Part shown: in pieces, positions 56,970 through 64,000 of the stretch
Numbering within the stretch: the stretch's first letter is position 1
Layout of the letters: each line of letters starts with the position of its first letter
NCBI GenBank assembly: GCA_954871525.1
Contig: OX940860.1
Span: forward strand, 27,746,001 to 27,810,000
Origin: Parietaria judaica
Lineage: Eukaryota > Streptophyta > Magnoliopsida > Rosales > Urticaceae
Direction of reading: 5' to 3'
Length of the DNA: 64,000 nt
The notes under the pieces: model-generated
What the model was told of the DNA's origin: nothing
What the model saw: the letters and a program-made list of their open reading frames with translations, nothing else
Database searches by the model: none
Position numbers and translations under genes: made by a program

Positions 56970-57640
56970 GAGAGATCCTACAAAGACGGCCTGAGCCCGC
57001 TTTAGAAAATTCAACCCGATGCCGTTGTAGAAAATTTGACCCGAGCCCGGCCCAGAATAGTAAATCCAAGCCGACCAGAAAGTCAACTCGAGCCCGGTCT
57101 AAAAAAAGTCAACCCAAACTCGTCCCAGAAAAATCAAACTGAGCTTGGTTGTGAAAAGTAAATCTGAGCCCAGGCTGGAAAAGCCGATCCAAGCATGGCC
57201 CAGAAAAGTCAACCCGAGCTTGACCCGGATGAAGTCAACCCGAGCCCGACCCAGAAAAATTAACTTGAGCCCAACTCGTTTGTCAACCTAAGCTCGGTCT
57301 GAAAGAGCCAAATCGAGCTCGGTTTGAAAAATTCAACTCGAGTCCGACGCAAAAAAGTCAACCTGAGATTGACCTGGAAAAGTCAAATTGAGTCTGGTCT
57401 TGAAAAGTTTACTCGAGCCCAGCTCAATAAAGTCAAACTGAGCCCATATTGGGAAAGTCAATCGAGCTTGGTGGAAAAAAAGTCAACATGAGATCGACCT
57501 GGGAAATCCAACCCAAGCCTGCTTTGAGAATGTCAACAAGAGCTCCACCTGGAAAACTCAATCCGACCCGATTTGGGAAAGTCAACCCAAGCTCAAAAAA
57601 AGTCAACCCTAATTCTATCCGGAAAAGTCAGTACTTTACA
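56970..57640. repeat. Degenerate 26-28 bp minisatellite
   Basis: About 25 diverged copies of a phrase such as AAAAGTCAACCCGAGCCCG with CC(C/T)GGCCC(A/G)G variants. Divergence between units is high, so the array is old. Open frames running through it are by-products. Confidence 0.85.
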
Positions 57641-58244
57641 TTGACTCATTGAGAGACTTAAAATTTGTTGGGACTTCAGATTCTTTGTAGTTTGTATTGA
57701 GTTGTTGAAATATAGAAGATTTTATCAGCATTTTATCCTCTAAATTCATCACTTAGAATCAGTTTCTCCTCTAGATTTTAAACTTGTGTGTAAATGCGTT
57801 ATCTATGTCAAATGTTGATGTAAAAACTTAAAGAATAAATTTATATATTTATGATCTTGTAAAAAAAAAAATCATATTTTTACCAAATTATTAACATCTA
57901 TTTTTATAATAAACCTCTTGTCATTTCTTCCTTCTCGGCGTTCCCCGGTATTTGCTTTCCAACATTCCGCCCTTGGCCGGCAAGGAAGCTTCATAACTCA
58001 TCATTCCCAAATTGTATTAATAAAAGCAGCAAATTTACCATTGGACTTTACTGAATCTATTAAGTATATAATGGTAAGAGAGTATTTGATATAAAGTAAA
58101 TTGATGGAAAATTAATACATAATGACAAAGGCAAACTGATGCCAAAAACAAATCATGAGTAAATGATCACGAGTGATAAACTCAGAAAGAAAACTAGTTC
58201 AGAGTACAAACTTTGTAATATAGTTATTAAACATAGAAATTGAT

Positions 58245-59141
58245 TTATCTAGAGCTTGAAATCAGAGGTTCAGAATTTTGGCGATCCTCTAAGTCTCCCA
58301 CCACCACCACCACTTGCCTTGATGACTTTGGCTTCCAGTAAATTGCATACAGAATCAGTTGTATTGCTCCAAGCAAAAATCCAGTCCCATTTGGCAGCTA
58401 CAAAAATTAAATCATAAATTACAAATAAAATTGCCATAATTTCAAATCAGGGTTAAAGTCAACACATTCCTAAATGATCATAACAAAAATCAGAGTCAAA
58501 GTCAACACTTTATGAGTAATCAGAACAAAACGAGAAGTGAATAAATTAAATGGATAATCACGGCAAAATTACCTTAACTTATTCCAAATAGTCCGACACA
58601 TTTTCAAAATTTTAAATTGCGGTGATTAAATTCAAGATTGTAAAAAGTTTGTGTTTTCAATTGATTCCGTCTCATGTTTCTCCACTATTGTTAGTTTTTT
58701 TTTTACGCGTGCACAATTCATATTAATACTCATTTTTTCATGTTTCGAGATTTTCTATTATAAAATACTTCAATTTCCATCATAAACGTACCCATGAAAA
58801 AACCAATCGACAATGTAGTAAATTCACAACTTCGAGTATTTCATCAACGCAATTGAAAATTTAATTTGAAAAATATGCCGCGCTATTATAAATAACTTTA
58901 GGTATTTAATTCGAAATCATCCCTAAATGATCTTTCATAATAAGTAACAAACTTACTCCCACAAATAAATCTTTTGCTAGAAAAGCATAGGCAGTCCAAA
59001 CGCCACCGTTTAAGAAGAATATGAATGAGAGAAGGAAAGGCATGTACTCCACACTCTTCGTTAGAAACACTGTTTTCTGAAATATAGTTCCAATAATCAG
59101 AAGGAGCACAAGTAGTTCATGAAAAGGACAATTTACCACGA

Positions 59142-59185
<44 letters not shown>

Positions 59186-61297
59186 ATATTAAGAGGTTTG
59201 CTTTAAGTTCTACCAGCTAGTTATGTCTTCTTGTGTTTATTGATATTTTTCGAAGATAAATAATTTTCTGACTAGGTGTTTCGGGCTGAGCTCGCACTTT
59301 TAGTCTTTGTAGTTCAGGTCGTGATTGGTTACGTTGTTCAAATGAGAATACCCGGTGTAATTAATCCATTGAACCTCCAAACTTTGATCTTGTGGTGAAT
59401 TATTCCATGATAATATTCATGTAAAGGAGTATTGTTAATTACTAAATAAAAATAAATAAAGAGATTGAATTATTTTCCGTCTTTCTTACCATGGCTGAGA
59501 GAGGCGAGGCATAGGCAATCATGCTAAAGATTACGCAAAGCAAGCCGGCAACATCGATCCGGGCATCCCCGCGCAGAAGAAAGTGTGTGCATAGAATCGC
59601 CGTTGCGGGAAACACCACGTCTAACACTACGACAAGAATGGCAGTCCTCATCTGACAAACACATCCGTCAGTAATTTCAACAAATGTAAGCAACTACCAA
59701 CAAGAGAAGAAGGTTCGATAGTCAATTATTCAAGATCTATATGCATGTTTATATTATTAAGAACAAATGTGGGAGCCACGTAAATAAATCTAATTTAGTT
59801 TGAATAAATTTTTAGTTATTTGTTTATAATATTGTATTCAAAAGGATGTAAACTGTAATATTCCTGATAAAAATGAGGTAATGGTCAAAATTGTGTAAAC
59901 TGAGACTGACCTTATAGAGTAATTTTGCAGTCATGGTCCCTGAATTTTATATGTTAATACAATTTGCTCTCTTAAATTTAGTTATTTTGGCAAGATGTCC
60001 CTTAAACCTTTTTTATTTATTTTAAATGGAATGTTCCTTGTACTTTTAAAATAGCACATTGCCCTTTACTTGTTATAAAATGAGCAAAGTTTTAACTTGT
60101 TATAGTCTACTTATTTATATTTTCTTCCACTTTATCATTTTTGATAATTATTGAACACCGAGACATGGCAATTGCTTCACTACAGTCTCATGATCTAAGT
60201 AATATGAATTCATTCAGTAATCAAATGATAAAAATATTGTCATATAAGTCATATACTGTAAATAATTTGACTTTTTTCATTTTTAAAGCATAAGGGACGA
60301 TGCTAGGCATTGCTGCTGAAAATAAAGTTCAGGGGAGAATTGCACCGACATGCAAAGTTCAAGGAGCATTTTTGCGATGTGCACTAAAAATTGTCGGTGC
60401 ACTACACAAACAAAATTTATTGTACTTGTCTCAAAGAAAAAGAAAGTCTTACACGGATTTCAAATTTATGAAGATGTTTCTTCGAACCCGATTACCGTTT
60501 TTCCGTAACTAAACCAAATGCGGATTTCAAATAGTTATCTGTGAGAAGAAAAAAAATCTTGAACCAGCTGCCGAGGTTCAAATGCGAGGAATGTCACAAG
60601 GAAGATTGATATTTCTTCAAATCCATATTTCTCTCTCTTTTTTTATAAGGAAATCGAATACTGTTTTAAATTTAAGGACCCAGATGTCCAATTATGGTTT
60701 CCGGACTCTCTAAATAAAAAGTTTGGACCCAATTTTGCCTCTACTAAAAAAGAGAAGGATGTTTCTTCAAACCCATAGTTCCAGTTTTTAAAATAACTAA
60801 ACTAAACGCGGACCGGTTTTAAATTTAACAGCATGAAATCCGGTTCAGTACTACTAAAAACAATAAGATACCTTCATTCTCGGAGGCGCGAAGGCGAGGA
60901 ATATCACGAGAAAGACGACCTCAACGACGGCCCCGAACATGTTGACCGTGGCCACCAGAAGACTGTCGGGCTTGATGAGTCCATAGTAAATCCAGAAGTA
61001 GGCGTTCAACAGCTTGCTCACGTAAGGAATGCTCTCGAATTCCTCCGTCGATCTCCGATTCGCGATCCGCCAGAAGACGTTTCTGAATCATTATCCGAGA
61101 TCGATCATTGTTAACGGAGTCTTTAAGATCATGAAAATGGTAAAGAAGAGAGCTTACGCAGGAGAAACATAGACCAAGCCTGACATGACATTGCCTGAAA
61201 AGAAGCAAGCTAATTAGTTGCTAAGAATTGATAGTGTTAAGCTAATAAGCTAATAAATACCTAGAGATCCAAAGAAGAGTATTAAAAAGGTTTCCAT
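58245..61297 (-). CDS. SWEET: SWEET sugar transporter, clade IV (SWEET16/17-like), 239 aa, 6 exons
   Basis: Exons (minus) 61297-61261, 61194-61158, 61082-60872, 59651-59490, 59076-58957 and 58397-58245, all GT-AG, total 720 nt with TAA. Two MtN3/saliva triple-helix bundles joined by a linker helix make seven membrane spans. Landmarks: [12 protein letters not shown] (TM1), [20 protein letters not shown] (TM2), the TM5 segment [27 protein letters not shown] (TM6), and [20 protein letters not shown] (TM7). SWEETs move sugars down their gradient. Clade IV members sit in the tonoplast and carry fructose and other hexoses; the short N terminus and RRSTEE segment favour this clade. The C-terminal tail has a run of valines and an acidic patch, then SEPLISSSR. 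Two tiny first exons (37 nt each) are family-typical. Intron 3 (1220 nt) appears to hold transposon-like sequence. The substrate is inferred from clade only. Confidence 0.95.
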
Positions 61298-61371
61298 GGC
61301 TGATCCTGATGGTTTGAATCTGAGAGTTTGTTCTGTGTATAGTGACTTCAGTGTCTCTAGCTTTGTAATGT

Positions 61372-61398
61372 GTGTGTATATATATATATATATATATT
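61372..61398. repeat. (TG)n(TA)n run upstream of the SWEET gene
   Basis: Short TG repeats followed by about ten TA units, roughly 75-100 bp upstream of the start codon, in the position where a TATA box would be. Confidence 0.7.
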
Positions 61399-61399
61399 A

Positions 61400-63372
61400 A
61401 ATGTGGCAAAAATACCCATAAGTTACTTCTGACTTGTATTCCCATTCTTTTTTTTATCGCGGTAAAAGTATACAATATAGAAAAAATTTCTTCCGCTGGT
61501 ACCCAAAATTTTTACTATTATTTTAGAAGTATTTTCCCTAGCATTATGATCTCCAAACTTTCTTAATTTGTCGAACTATGTAATATGTGCTTATTGAGTA
61601 CATTAGGTTCTTAAGCTAATATTTTGGCTCCTTCGAGTTTTGATTGAGAATAATTAGATTTTTTATTTAAATATGAACCGGTTCCTCACAAAGCTTGATC
61701 AACTTATATTTAGTTGTTATTTGGCCATTTTGAAAACTTTGTTTCGGAGAGTCATTACTCATCTTTTTTCATTTTGAAAATTTTATTTAAGAATGATTAC
61801 AGAAGTGATTATTTTTTTCATAATTTATACATCGATCGAGACTCGAGGGATAAAAAATGTTAACTCAAGAATCTAAAGTATTTAAAAATCACAACTTACA
61901 TAGTTCGACAAACTAGAAAAGTCTGGAGATTATAACGTTGGAGAAAAAGTTCTAAAACAACGGTAAAATAAAATTGGGTACCGATGCAAGACAAATTTTG
62001 TACATTATATACTTTTCCCGAGATAAAAAAATAGAAATATAAGTAGTTTTTTATTAATATATAGGTACTTTTGCCGCATTTATCCTATCTATATATATAT
62101 ATAATATTTGTTTTGTGGACTGATGTTCTCCAAGAGGGTTAATCGAGTGCTATTTGTCTCTTGCTATTGAAAATGACTTATTATTTTGAGTGGTTATCTT
62201 GACTCAATAAGGTCAACAAACTAGATGCACTTTATATGTATTTAGTAATTTGCCTGCTTGAATAAACTATTGGAGGAAGTTTAAGATAATTTATAGCTTT
62301 GGGCAATGGAGAACTGAAACAAGATTTTGAATAAATTTGGTTCTATATTCGGGCTATAAACTTTTTGGATCGCGTAATATTTTAGTAAAACCATGGGAGT
62401 GTCCAAATTTATTATATTACTAAATTATTAATTAATAATTAATAATATATAAATTTATAGAATAATAATTTATAAATTTTAATTATATAGTCATTATAAT
62501 TAGTAAAAATATATACACTTAACATATTAAGAATACACTAATAAGATTATTTTTTATTATTAAAGTACAAATATTACGAATATGAAGAGAAATCAATAAT
62601 AAATAACAGAGTAATCATAGTTTCAAAACCGGATCCGGGTTTAGCCGGTTATTTATCCTGATCCATCTGGCTTAAATTTTAAACTTAAAGACTATAAAAA
62701 CTTGAATAAAATATTACAACCCTAATCTTAAATAAAAAACCTGAATGTTTTTAAAGTTGATGTGGGAAAAAAATATTAAAAAATAAAAATCTATTTTACT
62801 CTTAAAATCCGGGTTTAAGACCGGTTTTCGAGTACTCAGTTTTTTAAAAACTAAAACCTTGAACCCGCATCTGGATTTAATCCCGAATGCGAGTAATTAA
62901 ATTTCTGAGATTCAGAATCAAATTTTGAATAGGATACATGTTTTTTAATGGGGATGCGTTCCATTTTTAGGTTTACAAAGTAGTTTCCGAGTATTATGTC
63001 CACCCCTATTATCATTTGAGTTTTAGGAAAAGTGAGTGAAATTTCTAATATTATGGTATATTAGCCATGGCAATGATTTGGCTCAAAACGACATGCTGTG
63101 GGCAAAGAAATAAAACCACAAGAAAATGAAAAATCATTATAAAGTTGGAAACGACAGGAAACGATATGGAATAAAGTCATAAAGAACAAAAATATATAAA
63201 CGACAGAGTGGTGAACGGAATAATATTTTTTTGCACAAATGTATTTTTGCACTACCACAGCCAATTTGAGAAGGAAGTATAAGGAAAAACGACAGCGATT
63301 TCATAAACGATACCAAATCAGGAAACGACATGAAATTGTAAACATAGTAAACTTGATAAGAACTTGACATGA
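61400..63372. other. Gene-free AT-rich stretch
   Basis: No gene is supported. A patch at about 62625-62890 with CCGG(A/G)T and ACCGG words resembles the interior of a hAT-type MITE, but its ends were not found. Confidence 0.5.

Positions 63373-64000
<628 letters not shown>

Overview
This is a window of a eudicot nuclear genome: AT-rich, intron-containing genes with GT-AG splice sites, a plant microRNA gene, and abundant plant-type transposons. Five intact protein genes and one microRNA gene are supported: MIR164 (minus strand, hairpin 2325-2424); a uL18-family ribosomal-type protein (10807-11151, +); a DRM1/ARP dormancy- and auxin-associated protein (21695-23102, +, 3 exons); a folate-receptor-like, signal-anchored cysteine-rich membrane protein (28759-31215, +, 4 exons); a PP1 catalytic subunit of the TOPP type (48764-51095, -, 4 exons); and a clade IV (SWEET16/17-like) sugar transporter (58245-61297, -, 6 exons). 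The order MIR164 - uL18 - folate-receptor-like - TOPP matches, as I remember it, the Arabidopsis run MIR164C (At5g27807), At5g27820, At5g27830, TOPP8 (At5g27840). The locus therefore looks like an ancestral block stretched by transposons, with this microRNA gene being the MIR164c orthologue.

Most of the remainder is mobile DNA, and many elements can be bounded to the base by target-site duplications (TSDs). From left to right: two related hAT-type MITEs (5714-6270, 6674-7257), the first nested in another inverted-repeat element; a solo LTR (13912-14737, TSD ATTAA); a PIF/Harbinger-like element nested in another (16184-17571); a second solo LTR (17766-19033, TSD GTATA); a Mutator-like MITE just upstream of the DRM1 promoter (20719-21102); and a 3.1-kb non-autonomous Helitron on the minus strand (24487-27589). 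From 31647 to 41302 lies a small Mutator-like element (9-bp TSD TATTTATTA) split by a young Ty3/gypsy retrotransposon of the Tat type (31683-40937, TSD CCCCT). That retrotransposon has gag-pro, pol with two RNase H domains, a leaky-stop context between gag-pro and pol, an antisense extra ORF, and 3' tandem repeats.

From 41545 to 47761 there is a Pack-MULE-like region. Mutator-like terminal repeats flank pieces of several host genes, including an adenylate kinase 6 fragment joined directly to a lipoxygenase C-terminal fragment, and a 3-kb minisatellite with a 100-bp higher-order period. Between 52002 and 56875 are three members of one Mutator-like family, two of them roughly 1-kb near-perfect inverted repeats. 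All calls come from reading the sequence and from remembered family features; no database search was run.
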